Below, piece by piece: positions 1 to 10,755 of a DNA stretch of 31,337 nucleotides. The stretch comes from Tubiluchus corallicola. Its lineage: Eukaryota > Priapulida > Priapulimorpha > Priapulimorphida > Tubiluchidae. Made by a program: the position numbers and the translations under genes. Positions within the stretch are counted from its first letter, which is position 1. Each line of letters begins with the position of its first letter. The stretch is from the NCBI GenBank assembly GCA_030141605.1, contig JAQGDQ010001639.1, positions 1 to 31,337 on the forward strand. Direction: 5' to 3'. The notes under the pieces were generated by a model. It did not search any database. It was not told the DNA's origin and saw only the letters and a program-made list of their open reading frames with translations.

Positions 1-790
1 GATATGAACGCAACTTGATACTATAATCCTATTGTAGACAATAACGTATTAAATATAGTGAACCCCACTTCTATAACGTATTCCCGTTGTGAAATATGGA
101 ATGTGATAGTACCAAAGTATCCCATAACGATTTCACGAAGCCAAACATATTGTACTTTTACAATTCAACGTATAGTTCGTGGCAAAGCAAACAAAATGGC
201 AACTAATTATAGATTAGATTTTAGATTTTAATAGATTTATTTCGCAATAAACATATACATATGCATTACATTACATGTGCATCAGGTTTTATTAATAAAA
301 AAATATGATAAAATTCATGAATACTGCGCTAGAGACCTAAGAAGCTAGCTTATGGTAGGCCACTAGAATTAGTTACGAAAAAAATTACAATATTTACAGA
401 TACAATATTACAATATATACAAATATAAATACGGGTGGGAAGTATTAAAAATTTTATTATACTATACAGCTTTGAAAATAAAAAACAACAAATCATGATT
501 TAGTGATCAGTTATATGTTTCAAGTAAGTTTAATTTATATATTTTTTTCAATATGGACAGCGAGTTGACATTTTTAATAGCTGGAGCAATTGAATTCCAT
601 ATGTAAGGGCCATTGTATTTAATAGAAAATTTTCTAACATTTGTGTTGCACTATATGTAGTGATAGTGCAGCCTATAACGTTATATTATATTATAGATTT
701 TTAGACATAAAAAATCTTTAAAACTTTGCCGACAGTTGACACCACGCGTGCCACCTTGTGGCATGGCAACAAGTCTGCTAATCGAGCATA
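1..790. other. AT-rich DNA, no feature recognised
   Basis: This stretch is AT-rich with many short A and T runs. I see no tandem array, no convincing open frame and no RNA gene in it. Confidence 0.6.
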
Positions 791-1437
791 TGTTTAATGA
801 TGCTTTAATAAATAAAAGCTACAAGCCGCCAGCAGAAGCTTCACGAAGCCGACTATCGTAACGAACGCGCCGGTACATGTACATTTGGGTGGCATGTTGT
901 GGCTTACGCTAAATAAATACTCCGCATTATGCAGGTTAAATCTGCGGTTGCTAGGATATTTATAGCATCTTCTCCATCTGTTTGAAGCTGCGTAAGAAGT
1001 TCTACAATCGGGCAATGGCTGCACGGGCAGGGTTTTGGTATGCGCCGATTCCTCAGCGTCTGATGGAGCTAATTTAACCCGCCAGCAAGCAACGAGAGCT
1101 GTGGACCCCCCCCCCCCAATTGCTGATGACCCGAGATTATCCCGATTTGTGGCGTTTGTTAAGAGTTTTGCAGGAAGACTGGAAGGCCAAAAGATGTTAC
1201 ATGATGAACATCACAACTATTAAATTATGCAAATTGATTCACATAATGAATTTCCTAAGACAAAGGACAGATTGATACGAGTTCTCAAATGCTTCACATC
1301 AATATCTCCGTCTCTACATGATTCTGTTTGTACCTCCATTCCAGGCCCCAACACCCAATGATTTGGAATATGCTCCACACGCGTTCCGTCAATGGTGCAA
1401 GTTCAATTTTATTTTATTTTTCATATCCCCTAAAAAC
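791..1437. other. Unassigned DNA with short conflicting open frames
   Basis: Several short open frames overlap here on both strands. One is a 76-codon minus-strand frame at 794-1024. Another is a plus-strand frame at 1035-1223 that begins at TTG, not ATG, and crosses a C homopolymer near 1107. None resembles a protein family I know, and the frames contradict one another. The region may hold an old mobile-element remnant, but nothing in it decides that. Confidence 0.35.
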
Positions 1438-1439
1438 TT

Positions 1440-1848
1440 TTATTCTTTGTGTCTCCCCTCCCTAAGAAGTTTTCTTCTTCGTGTCTCCCCCTCCCTAAGA
1501 ACTTTTCTTCATCGTCTCCCCCTCCCTAACAACGTTTCTTCTTTCCGTCTCCCCCTCCCTAAGAACTTTTCTTCTTTCTTTCCCCCTCCCAAAGAAGTTT
1601 TCTTCTTCGTGTCTCCCCCTCCCTAAGAAGTTTTCTTCTTCGTCTCCCCCTCCCTAAGAACTTTTCTTCTTCGTCTCCCCCTCCCTAAGAACTTTTCTTC
1701 TTCGTCACCCCTCCCTAAAAACTTATTCTTCTTCGTCACCCCCTCCCTAAGAATTTTTCTTCTTTCCGTCTCCCCCTCCCTAAGAACTTTTTTCTTCATT
1801 CTTCCCTCCCTAATAACTTTTTTCTTCATCTTTCCCTCCCCAACTCAC
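1440..1848. repeat. CT-rich minisatellite, unit about 31 bp
   Basis: About a dozen imperfect copies of a pyrimidine-rich unit are present. The core alternates CTCCCCCTCCCTAAGAA with a TTTTCTTCTTCGT block. Units vary by one or two bases and several have lost a few bases. Open frames on both strands across it (Lys/Arg/Glu-rich on the minus strand) follow from the base composition. The same family recurs at 6090-6157 and 6646-6770. Confidence 0.85.
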
Positions 1849-1859
1849 TCTCCGAGTAT

Positions 1860-2262
1860 TCAGTCTAGTACAGCGTGAAATTGTCTCTAATCTCACTGTC
1901 TACTAGGAGTGCAAGGTGAATAACCATCATTGCTTATTTTACAGTCTCTCTATTTCCCGTTTTCATTAACATCAGATCAATACACGTGGGCTGGAAAAGT
2001 CCACGCCGAGAAATTCCAGGAAAAATCGTGTGCAAAACATTAAATAAAACCGCTATCATTTTATAGCTTGCATCAGTTGAATGTACGAGATATGGTTCCG
2101 GGCGTTTGCTCAAACAACAAATGTTAAATGTTATTTACTCATTCAATGTGGCTCGAAAAAAACTACCCACATTTTTTATTCTAGTGCCTTTAACGCTATG
2201 AAACAAACTCTATGGTTTGTGCAACTAAAACAATTTTCCAGTTTGGATTATCATTTTAATAT
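1860..2262. other. Unique DNA, no feature recognised
   Basis: Non-repetitive AT-rich DNA between the CT-rich minisatellite and the pentanucleotide array. The only open frame (2081-2269, 62 codons, plus) has no recognisable features and is within chance length. Confidence 0.5.
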
Positions 2263-2490
2263 AGTATAATACAATACAGTACAATACAGTACGGTACGGT
2301 ACAGTATAACATAACATAACATAACATAACATAACATAACATAACATAACATAACATAACATAACATAACATAACATAACATAACATAACATAACATAAC
2401 ATAACATAACATAACATAACATAACATAACATAACATAACATAACATAACATAACATAACATAACATAACATAACATAACATAACATAAC
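2263..2490. repeat. Pentanucleotide microsatellite (ATAAC)n
   Basis: 37 uninterrupted ATAAC units run from 2306 to 2490. They are preceded at 2263-2305 by degenerate pentamers of the TACAA, TACAG and TACGG type, so the array has a worn edge and a pure core. Because the unit is not a multiple of three, all three minus-strand frames read through it as Tyr/Val/Met/Leu/Cys-rich open frames; these are artefacts. The right edge lies 14 bp beyond a minus-strand AATAAA, as expected if the array grew from a retroposon tail. Confidence 0.95.
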
Positions 2491-2768
2491 ACAATATATA
2501 ACTCTTTATTTTGTATCAAAGATAGAATACAAAGGTACGATAAAATTACAATACAATCAAGTTCAATACAATCTAAAATATATTATAACATACACAAACA
2601 TGTTACTTCATAGGTTTCTTGTATTTAGGTCTTTATAAAATTCATTTTCTATTACACGTTTCACCTTAATACAAGACAAGTTCAGCTACAGGTGTCTTAT
2701 ATTTCGTACGGACGGATTGACCAGCCTTGTTAATTTCATAGAAGACTCTAACAATATAGCCATCTGAG
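2491..2768 (-). CDS. Candidate 3'-terminal coding exon plus 3' UTR, or retroelement 3' end
   Basis: On the minus strand a pyrimidine-rich acceptor (CTTATGTCTCACTCAG, ending at 2764) is followed by an open frame from 2763 to a TAA at 2668-2666: two leading bases and 31 codons. The peptide starts GYIVRVFYEINKAGQ and ends TPVAELVLY. About 155 bp downstream is AATAAA (2505-2510 on the complement), then the (TGTTA)n array. Without splicing, the frame could instead start at an ATG six codons upstream of the Gly (MSHSDGYIV). I do not recognise a host family. The pattern DG-x-(I/V)VRV ... (T/R)PV-x-x-L-V-L is loosely like the C-terminus of BEL/Pao retrotransposon polyproteins (DUF5641), a real alternative. 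A microsatellite starting just past the poly(A) signal also fits a retroelement tail. The exon phase fits the donor at 13052. Confidence 0.35.
2505..2510 (-). terminator. AATAAA polyadenylation signal (minus strand)
   Basis: Perfect AATAAA on the minus strand, downstream of the TAA at 2668-2666 and 14 bp before the pentanucleotide array. It could serve either a host 3' exon or a retroelement. Confidence 0.4.
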
Positions 2769-3111
2769 TGAGACATAAGACTTCTATACTACAAGTACTT
2801 TATTCACTGTACAAGTGTTTATTTACGTCTAGACGTAGAAAATGGAAAACAACAAAGATACATCAGAAGTCAGAGTTTTTCCTATTCTACGATGAACCTA
2901 CCGATGTGACCTAGTGGTTCATTCAAACACAGCACACACAGTAACAAGTACATACACACAAGTACTGGGGGGATACAGTAGACAAGGGAATTATTTACAT
3001 TAATTACGTTAATGATAGTTTGAATCGACTGTCTGTTATGTACGAACGACACGTCTGCTAAACGCATCATTATGTAGGATGAGGGGGAGGTCAGTGCACT
3101 TGCTGTAAGAG

Positions 3112-3940
3112 AAGGTTTCCGGAATGCTGTACACGAGGCATAGAACACACATGAACACGAAGGTTTCCGGAGTTGCTGTACACGAGGCATAGAACACACA
3201 CGAACACGAAGGTTTCCGGAGTTGCTGTACACGAGGCATAGAACACACACGAACACAAAGGTTTCCGGAGTTGCTGTACACGAGGCATAGAACACACACG
3301 AACACGAAGGTTTCCGGAGTTGCTGTACACGAGGCATAGAACACACACGAACACAAAGGTTTCCGGAGTTGCTGTACACGAGGCATAGAACACACACGAA
3401 CACAAAGGTTTCCGGAGTTGCTGTACACGAGGCATAGAACACACACGAACACGAAGGTTTCCGGAGTTGCTGTACACGAGGCATAGAACACACACGAACA
3501 CAAAGGTTTCCGTAATGCTGTACACGAGGCATAGAACACACACGAACACAAAGGTTTCCGTAATGCTGTACACGAGCATAGAACACACACGAACACGAAG
3601 GTTTCCGGAGTTGCTGTACACGAGGCATAGAACACACACGAACACAAAGGTTTCCGGAGTTGCTGTACACGAGGCATAGAACACACACGAACACAAAGGT
3701 TTCCGTAATGCTGTACACGAGGCATAGAACACACACGAGCACAAAGGTTTCCGGAGTTGCTGTACACGAGGCATAGAACACACACGAACACAAAGGTTTC
3801 CGTAATGCTGTACACGAGGCATAGAACACACACGAACACAAAGGTTTCCGTAATGCTGTACACGAGCATAGAACACACACGAACACGAAGGTTTCCGGAG
3901 TTGCTGTACACGAGGCATTGAACACACACGAACACAAAGC
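3112..3940. repeat. 49-bp minisatellite, about 17 copies
   Basis: The unit begins GGTTTCCGGAGTTGCTGTAC and continues through a CACGAGGCATAGAACACACACGAACAC stretch. I count 17 units between 3112 and 3940. A variant replaces GGAGTTGC with GTAATGC (48 bp), and some units have CACGAGCATAG in place of CACGAGGCATAG. The variants come in mixed order, suggesting block duplication. No frame of the minus-strand unit contains a stop, and since 49 is not divisible by three all three minus frames stay open for 280-420 codons, reading as Cys/Val-rich peptides. The longest (2882-4138) extends into unique flanks but its apparent start is TTG. Confidence 0.95.
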
Positions 3941-4140
3941 TAATATACAGACAACCACGAATTCTTCCACAGAATTTATTATTGGCATATACTGGATACT
4001 TACAATGACATATATACAACAAAATACAAGCACAGCTATTACATTACAGCTATAGAGCCAAAAAACACAAATAACAAATTTATATAATTTTAGTATAGAT
4101 ACAGTTAACGTATCATGAAAAATAATAAATGTTATCAATA

Positions 4141-4668
4141 TTTACATGTTAGTACTATTTACTCCTTATTTTGAGACACTTAAAATGTAATAGGCTACTA
4201 TTTTGGTAATATCTCATTCGTCCCCCCCCCCCCCCATTGTGAATATTAGCTTTTCGTTACTCTTCAAGTCAATGAAATTGTTATTGATGATTGTTATATG
4301 AGAATAAAAAGTTTGTCTTAACCGGTTGTAGAAGCAGCAATAAAACAAAAAAAATGAATTTCCTCTTCTACTTGTTGGCTGTCACGATGTTGACAGATTC
4401 TCTGATTCACAGAGATTTTAGGTTGTTGATGTCGTCATTTTTCTATATGTAAGCAATGCGCATTTATTCGTATCTTCGTGAACAAGATTTTTTTCATATT
4501 TGCTGTTAATAAAATGTAAACAGTTTTCTTGCTTAAATTCTGATTTAAACTTGCAATAAATGCGCAGTTTATTATTTTCGTTATTATTTCTGCCTGTTTC
4601 ATTTGTAATGTTATAGTTCCAAAAATTGTTGTAGGTGGTATGTCTCCCTCAACATGACGAACAACCAA
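4141..4668. other. Unique DNA with a short piece of a dispersed repeat
   Basis: A 15-bp C homopolymer sits near 4210. Around 4543-4590 a segment (GATTTAAACTTGC then GCGCAGTTTATTATT) matches the start of the 100-bp array near 17309-17356, so both belong to one dispersed family. A minus-strand ATG open frame of 80 codons (4435-4677) covers part of the region. It has ordinary composition and no motif I recognise, and may be chance. Confidence 0.4.
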
Positions 4669-5525
4669 TTTCTTCATTACCTGTTACAATATGTGCAAAA
4701 TGAATATATGCAACTAAAGGTATCCGCTATTGCTCAACGAACAAACAAGAGAAATTCATTCAGGACTGAATAGTTTCAAACCGTCTCGACGATCAATCAA
4801 CGGGGTTATTTCTTCATTACCTGTTACAATATGTGCAAAATGGTATATGCAACTAAAGGTATCCGCTACTGCTCAACGAACAAGCAAGAGAAATTCATCC
4901 AGGACTGAATAGTTTCAAACCGTCTCGACGATCAATCAACGGGGTCATTTCTTCATTACCTGTTACAATATGTGCAAAATGATATATGCAACTAAAGGTA
5001 TCCGCTATTGCTCAACGAACAAACAAGAGAAATTCGTTCAGGACTGAATAGTTTCGAACCGTCTCGACGATCAATCAACGGGGTCATTTCTTCATTACCT
5101 ATTACAACATGTGCAAAATGATATATGCAACTAAAGGTATCCGCTACTGCTCAACGAACAAACAAGAGAAATTCATCCAGGACTGAATAGTTTCGAACCA
5201 ACTCGACGATCAATCAACGGGGTCATTTCTTTATTACCTATTACAATATGTGCAAAATGATATATGCAAATAAAGGTATCCTCTATGCAACTAAAGGTAT
5301 CCACTACTGCGCAACGAACAAGCAAGAGAAATTCAATCAGGACTGAATAGTTTCGAACCGTCTCGACGATCAATCACAGGGGTCATTTCTTCATTACCTG
5401 TTACAATATGTGCAAAATGATATCTGCAACTAAAGGTATCCACTACTGCTCAACGAACAAGCAAGAGAAATTCATTCAGGACTGAATAGTTCGGAACCAT
5501 CTCGACGATCAATCAGTGGGGTCAT
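4669..5525. repeat. 139-bp tandem repeat, about 6 copies
   Basis: Units share GGGGTCATTTCTTCATTACC, a TGTGCAAAATGATATATGC block and TCGACGATCAATCAAC. Starts at 4802, 4941, 5080 and 5219 are exactly 139 bp apart. One unit (5219-5379) carries an extra internal duplication of about 22 bp (a repeated TATGCAACTAAAGGTATCC). The last unit breaks off at about 5525 in a short duplicated CATCAGTGGGGT. Confidence 0.93.
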
Positions 5526-5580
5526 GCATCAGTGGGGTAGCCGCCGCTTATTTTAAACACCAACTAGCCGGGAAACTGAT

Positions 5581-5751
5581 ATGATGGAGTCGTTTTTTAA
5601 ACGAGGCAATTCGTGCTCACGGTTGCGAAGAAATTTCACTCAAGAGCTAAACGAGGTCTGTATGTCAGCTTACGAGTACAGTACCAGCATGTACCGGTAC
5701 AAAAATTCTAACCTAGACCACCTGTATCGCTCGATTAATATCATTATGTAG
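5581..5751 (+). CDS. Small open frame, 56 codons, hypothetical
   Basis: An ATG-started frame opens with tandem ATGs (MMESFFKRGN) and ends at TAG. Composition is mixed and non-repetitive, with an internal Tyr/Ser-rich stretch (SAYEYSTSMYRYKNSN). There is no recognisable domain, signal peptide or membrane segment, and no obvious splice site that would make it part of a larger gene. It sits in unique DNA directly after the 139-bp array. A frame of this length arises by chance often enough that I rate it weakly. Confidence 0.12.
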   Translation: MMESFFKRGNSCSRLRRNFTQELNEVCMSAYEYSTSMYRYKNSNLDHLYRSINIIM

Positions 5752-6089
5752 AATAGCTTTCCCGGCTACAATAGAGGAAATCTTTAAAATGACAATAATG
5801 AACTGTCACGGGGACAATGCAAATGCATAAATCATACCTTTAATGCCTGGGACGTATAGTCTATTATTGGTTATTACTCAAACCACTCTGAAAGTATCTG
5901 CAGTGAAAACAGAATACTGTAAACTTTATTAGGGTGCTTATACAACAGTATAATTAAAAACTAGACTGGATAAGTGGTCAGTTATTAGTCAAAACATTAT
6001 ATTTGCCATAGTATTATTAACATGACTTATTTTTGGGTGCAAAATACAAGTAATGCATTAGAAATTGATAAGTCTGTTGTAATTTTTCA
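5752..6089. other. Unique AT-rich DNA, no feature recognised
   Basis: No array, open frame of note or RNA signal is visible. Confidence 0.5.
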
Positions 6090-6157
6090 TCTTCATGTCT
6101 CCTCCTTACCCATGTTATAAGGGTTCTCTCTTTGTGTCTCCCCCTTCCTAAGAAGTT
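6090..6157. repeat. CT-rich minisatellite, left part, interrupted
   Basis: One unit of a longer variant of the CT-rich family seen at 1440-1848, containing TCCTCCTTACCCATGTTATAAGGG followed by CTCCCCCTTCCTAAGAAGTT. It stops abruptly at 6157, where a retrotransposon fragment begins, and resumes in register at 6646. Confidence 0.85.
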
Positions 6158-6645
6158 AGTTTAAACATAATTTATTTAGGATTAGATCAGACAGTTTGTA
6201 CAACATGATTTAAGATCTTCACCACAACAGACTTTATACACTATTTACAAGAACATTTACAGTAAGAATAGACTATACTTAGTTTTTAGTATACTTTAGT
6301 ATACTAAAGCTTTACTACAGTGATACATTAGACATTAGTAAAAAATGACGGTTAATAAATATTAATGTACGATTATTTAAGAATGATGCATTTTATATCA
6401 GATAAAAACTACAGGAAGCGTTTAGATCATAATATAAAGTCATGTATACATTGAAATATTTTACAGTTAGCAAAGTTAAATTCATCTTTACCGAATAATA
6501 ACAACCTCAACCGATCATTATTTCCTAAGACAGCTATATTAAGGTTTTCGGGCTGAAGTATTTCATTTAATTTATCAAACATAACTACCCCTAGCTAGTT
6601 GATACAATGGGCAGTGCAACAAAAAGTGTTCAACAGACTCAAATC
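6158..6645 (-). mobile_element. 5'-truncated non-LTR retrotransposon copy inserted in a minisatellite
   Basis: This 488-bp segment splits the CT-rich minisatellite and is bounded by GAAGTT on both sides (6152-6157 and 6646-6651), consistent with a 6-bp target-site duplication. It reads on the minus strand: the distal tail of a reverse-transcriptase protein, then about 250 bp of 3' UTR with an AATAAA-containing stretch near the end at 6158. The 5' part of the element is missing, as usual for target-primed reverse transcription. The clade (CR1, L2, Jockey or similar) cannot be settled from the tail. Confidence 0.75.
6409..6645 (-). pseudogene. Reverse-transcriptase ORF2 C-terminal tail, broken
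   Basis: The minus strand reads ESVEHFLLHCPLYQLARG, the Cys/His-containing tail common at the C-terminus of non-LTR retrotransposon ORF2 proteins (the E-x-x-x-HFLLHCP signature). A one-base frameshift just after it moves the frame to MFDKLNEIL, followed by RLRLLLFGKDEF and IFQCIHDFIL, also typical of this tail. An in-frame TGA near 6427 precedes the last residues SKRFL and the final TAG at 6411-6409. With one frameshift, one stop and no polymerase domain, the copy is dead. Confidence 0.75.
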
Positions 6646-6770
6646 GAAGTTTTCCTCTTCATGTCTCCTCCTTACCCATGTTATAAGGGTTCTCTCTTTG
6701 TGTCTCCCCCTTCCCAAGAAGTTTTCCTCTTCATGTCTCCTCCTTACCCATGTTATAAGGGTTTCTCTCC
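6646..6770. repeat. CT-rich minisatellite, right part
   Basis: Two units continue the array cut at 6157, each with TCCTCCTTACCCATGTTATAAGGG; the first also holds CTCCCCCTTCCCAAGAAG. The plus-strand frames through it (Pro/Ser/Leu-rich) are compositional. Confidence 0.85.
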
Positions 6771-7008
6771 CTCTGTGTTTCTTACTCGTCTAGGACAAGG
6801 AAGTCTACGACTTGCACAGTTGTTTTGGAAAATCTGTCGTAAACAAGTTTTGCTTCCCACATTCACACGCGACCCTGGTTTGAAGATAACCTGGATCTGA
6901 CACTCTCTACTCTACATACTTACACACTCGTCTGTGCTCTGCATTGCAGCTACTCACATGCATAAACAGTAAACAACTTTCACGTTCATACTGTGTTTAA
7001 GCCAGGAA

Positions 7009-7690
7009 ATCTTAAAGCAATCTTAAACTGTATGCAAAACAATCTACTCTTTAAAATATTAAATGGAAACATACTCTTTTTTCAAAAATGAAAAAATTAT
7101 TACCACACAAACATAATTTTGCATTCGCACCACTAGTTCTTTGCTGTTACATGCATTTCACCATTCGTTAGTTAGACGGGCACTAGCGCCTGCATTTCGG
7201 AAACGCGTTGCACACAAAACAGGTGCTGTATCTCTCATTTCAGAGGCGTTCGTTTGTGATGTACTCGACAGCTCATGCGTGTGCACAGCGATAAATTTGA
7301 AATTTGAATTTTTTATCCTAAAACTTGTCTAGTTCTAGTACAATGCCCTGAATCAATTACAGTAACATTGAATTTTCGCCTTTTGCAAACAAGTGCAACA
7401 CGCTCATGGAATGTTTTTGCTGTTGAAAATTATGTTCGTTTGTGATGCCATTACTACTACCACTACCACTACCACTACCACTACCACTACCACTACCACT
7501 ACCACTACCACTACCACTACCACTACCACTACCACTACTACTACTGCTGCTGCTGCTAATTATCAGAAATGCATCAGCAAATTACTGGTGTTAAAATGTA
7601 TGCTTTTTACAGTACTTGAACATAGGGTAGAGCATGTGAAAAATCGTTCTGTCATCCTTTAAACAATTTCAACAAATATTAGATATGACG
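7009..7690 (+). repeat. Dispersed repeat, copy 1 (transposon-like, family unknown)
   Basis: This segment aligns by eye, with small indels, to 24750-25390. Shared blocks include ACAATCTACTCTTTAAAATATT, GTTAGACGGGCA then CCTGCATTTCGGAAA, and GTGCAACACGCTCxTGGAAT. The two copies differ at perhaps one base in five, so they are old. Copy 1 has gained a trinucleotide-type array at 7451-7557 that copy 2 lacks. A short peptide stretch is similar in both (QHAHGMFLLLKIMFVCDAI against QHARGIFLQLKIMLVCDVI), which may only reflect DNA similarity. I see no transposase motif. Confidence 0.7.
7451..7557. repeat. (ACCACT)n microsatellite with CTG end
   Basis: About fourteen ACCACT hexamers are followed by ACT and then CTG/GCT trinucleotides. 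It lies inside dispersed repeat copy 1. In one plus frame it reads as a run of about 30 Thr ending in Ala, but the frame (7393-7662) has a GTG start and no supporting features. Confidence 0.95.
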
Positions 7691-7960
7691 CCACTGCAAC
7701 TTTGCAACCCCCCCCCCCCCAACACAGACACATATTAATAACGCTTATATCAAACGGACCAAGGAAAATTTCTATCATACACCATTGAACTGAACCCCAG
7801 CCGTACTTTTATTTCATTATTTATTAAACAAAACAGCCGGTGAACAATTTCTTCGACTAGCAACTTCACTGCCAGCAACAAAAACGGCCGTTCGTCTTTC
7901 GACAATAAATCAATATGGATTTTGATCGTAGCAAAATTTAAAGGAGAAGAAACGGAAATT
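7691..7960. other. Unique DNA, no feature recognised
   Basis: It contains a C homopolymer of about 12 near 7709. No gene signal is visible. Confidence 0.5.
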
Positions 7961-10755
7961 TTATGGTGACTATAACAAAGCTACGTTGGTTATGAACTAA
8001 ATATTATAGACATGACTCATGGTGACTATAACAAAGCTACGTTGGTTATGAACTAAATATTATATACATGACTTATAGTGACTATAACAAAGCTACGTTG
8101 GTTATGAACTAAACATTATATACATGACTTATAGTGACTATAACAAAGCTACGTTGGTTATGAACTAAACATTATAGACATGACTTATAGTGACTATAAC
8201 AAAGCTACGTTGGTTATGAACTAAATATTATAGACATGACTTATGGTGACTATAACAAAGCTACGTTGGTTATGAACTAAATATTATAGACATGACTTAT
8301 GGTGACTATAACAAAGCTACGTTGGTTATGAACTAAACATTATAGACATGACTTATGGTGACTATAACAAAGCTACGTTGGTTATGAACTAAACATTATA
8401 GACATGACTTATGGTGACTATAACAAAGCTACCTCGGTTATGAACTTATAGACATGACTTATGGTGACTATAACAAAGCTACCTCGGTTATGAACTTATA
8501 GACATGTCTTGTGGTGACTATAACAAACGTACCTCGGTTATGAACTAAATATTATAGACATGACTTATGGTGACTATAACAAAGCTACGTTGGTTATGAA
8601 CTAAATATTATAGACATGACTTAGGGTGACTATAACAAAGCTACCTCGGTTATGAACTAAACATTATAGACATGTCTTGTGGTGACTATAACAAACGTAC
8701 CTCGGTTATGAACTAAACATTATAGACATGACTTAGGGTGACTATAACAAACGTACCTCGGTTATGAACTAAATATTATAGACATGACTTATGGTGACTA
8801 TAACAAAGCTACCTCGGTTATGAACTAAATATTATAGACATGACTTATGGTGACTATAACAAAGCTACGTCGGTTATGAACTAAACATTATAGACATGAC
8901 TTATGGTGACTATAACAAAGCTACCTCGGTTATGAACTAAATATTATAGACATGACTTATGGTGACTATAACAAAGCTACGTCGGTTATGAACTAAACAT
9001 TATAGACATGACTTATGGTGACTATAACAAAGCTACGTTGGTTATGAACTAAACATTATAGACATGTCTTGTGGTGACTATAACAAACGTACCTCGGTTA
9101 TGAACTAAATATTATAGACATGACTTATGGTGACTATAACAAAGCTACGTCGGTTATGAACTAAACATTATAGACATGTCTTGTGGTGACTATAACAAAC
9201 GTACCTCGGTTATGAACTAAATATTATAGACATGACTTATGGTGACTATAATAAACCTACCTCGGTTATGAACTTATAGACATGACTTATGGTGACTATA
9301 ACAAAGCTACGTCGGTTATGAACTAAACATTATAGACATGTCTTGTGGTGACTATAACAAACGTACCTCGGTTATGAACTAAATATTATACACATGACTT
9401 ATGGTGACTATAACAAAGCTACGTTGGTTATGAACTAAACATTATAGACATGACTTAGGGTGACTATAACAAAGCTACCTCGGTTATGAACTAAACATTA
9501 TAGACATGTCTTGTGGTGACTATAACAAACGTACCTCGGTTATGAACTAAATATTATAGACATGACTTATGGTGACTATAACAAAGCTACGTCGGTTATG
9601 AACTAAACATTATAGACATGACTTATGGTGACTATAACAAAGCTACGTTGGTTATGAACTAAACATTATAGACATGTCTTGTGGTGACTATAACAAACGT
9701 ACCTCGGTTATGAACTAAATATTATAGACATGACTTATGGTGACTATAACAAAGCTACGTCGGTTATGAACTAAACATTATAGACATGTCTTGTGGTGAC
9801 TATAACAAACGTACCTCGGTTATGAACTAAATATTATAGACATGACTTATGGTGACTATAATAAACCTACCTCGGTTATGAACTTATAGACATGACTTAT
9901 GGTGACTATAACAAAGCTACGTCGGTTATGAACTAAACATTATAGACATGTCTTGTGGTGACTATAACAAACGTACCTCGGTTATGAACTAAATATTATA
10001 CACATGACTTATGGTGACTATAACAAACCTACCTCGGTTATGAACTAAACATTATAGACATGACTTAGGGTGACTATAACAAAGCTACCTCGGTTATGAA
10101 CTAAACATTATAGACATGTCTTGTGGTGACTATAACAAACGTACCTCGGTTATGAACTAAATATTATAGACATGACTTATGGTGACTATAACAAAGCTAC
10201 GTCGGTTATGAACTAAACATTATAGACATGACTTATGGTGACTATAACAAAGCTACGTTGGTTATGAACTAAACATTATAGACATGTCTTGTGGTGACTA
10301 TAACAAACGTACCTCGGTTATGAACTAAATATTATAGACATGACTTATGGTAACTATAACAAAGCTACGTCGGTTATGAACTAAATAGACATGACTTATG
10401 GTGACTATAACAAAGCTACGTCGGTTATGAACTAAACATTATAGACATGTCTTGTGGTGACTATAACAAACGTACCTCGGTTATGAACTAAATATTATAC
10501 ACATGACTTATGGTGACTATAACAAAGCTACGTTGGTTATGAACTAAACATTATAGACATGACTTAGGGTGACTATAACAAAGCTACCTCGGTTATGAAC
10601 TAAACATTATAGACATGTCTTGTGGTGACTATAACAAACGTACCTCGGTTATGAACTAAATATTATACACATGACTTATGGTGACTATAACAAAGCTACG
10701 TTGGTTATGAACTAAACATTATAGACATGACTTAGGGTGACTATAACAAAGCTAC
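7961..10755. repeat. 57-bp satellite array, about 49 copies, with higher-order structure
   Basis: The unit contains GGTGACTATAACAAAGCTAC, a (G/C)T(T/C)GGTTATGAACTAA stretch and CATTATAGACATGACTTA. The main variant classes are CAAAGCTACGTTGG, CAAAGCTACCTCGG, CAAAGCTACGTCGG and CAAACGTACCTCGG with CATGTCTTGTGG. A short class lacks the AAACATTA segment. Rare variants (ATAATAAACCTACC at 9241 and 9851; ATTATACACATG at 9391 and 10001) recur exactly 610 bp apart, showing a block of about 11 units duplicated in tandem. The unit has stops in all six frames, so it is non-coding. Confidence 0.96.

Noticed and set aside
1035-1223. Plus-strand frame with Pro run as a coding exon
   Set aside because: TTG start, the Pro run is a C homopolymer, and a competing frame is open over the same bases.
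6294-6309. 16-bp perfect palindrome CTTTAGTATACTAAAG
   Set aside because: It lies in the 3' UTR of the dead retrotransposon; short AT-rich palindromes are common by chance.
7393-7662. Poly-Thr open frame
   Set aside because: GTG start, and the Thr run is the (ACCACT)n microsatellite inside an old dispersed repeat.
7961-10755. CRISPR-like regular repeat spacing
   Set aside because: Units are contiguous with no unique spacers; it is a satellite.
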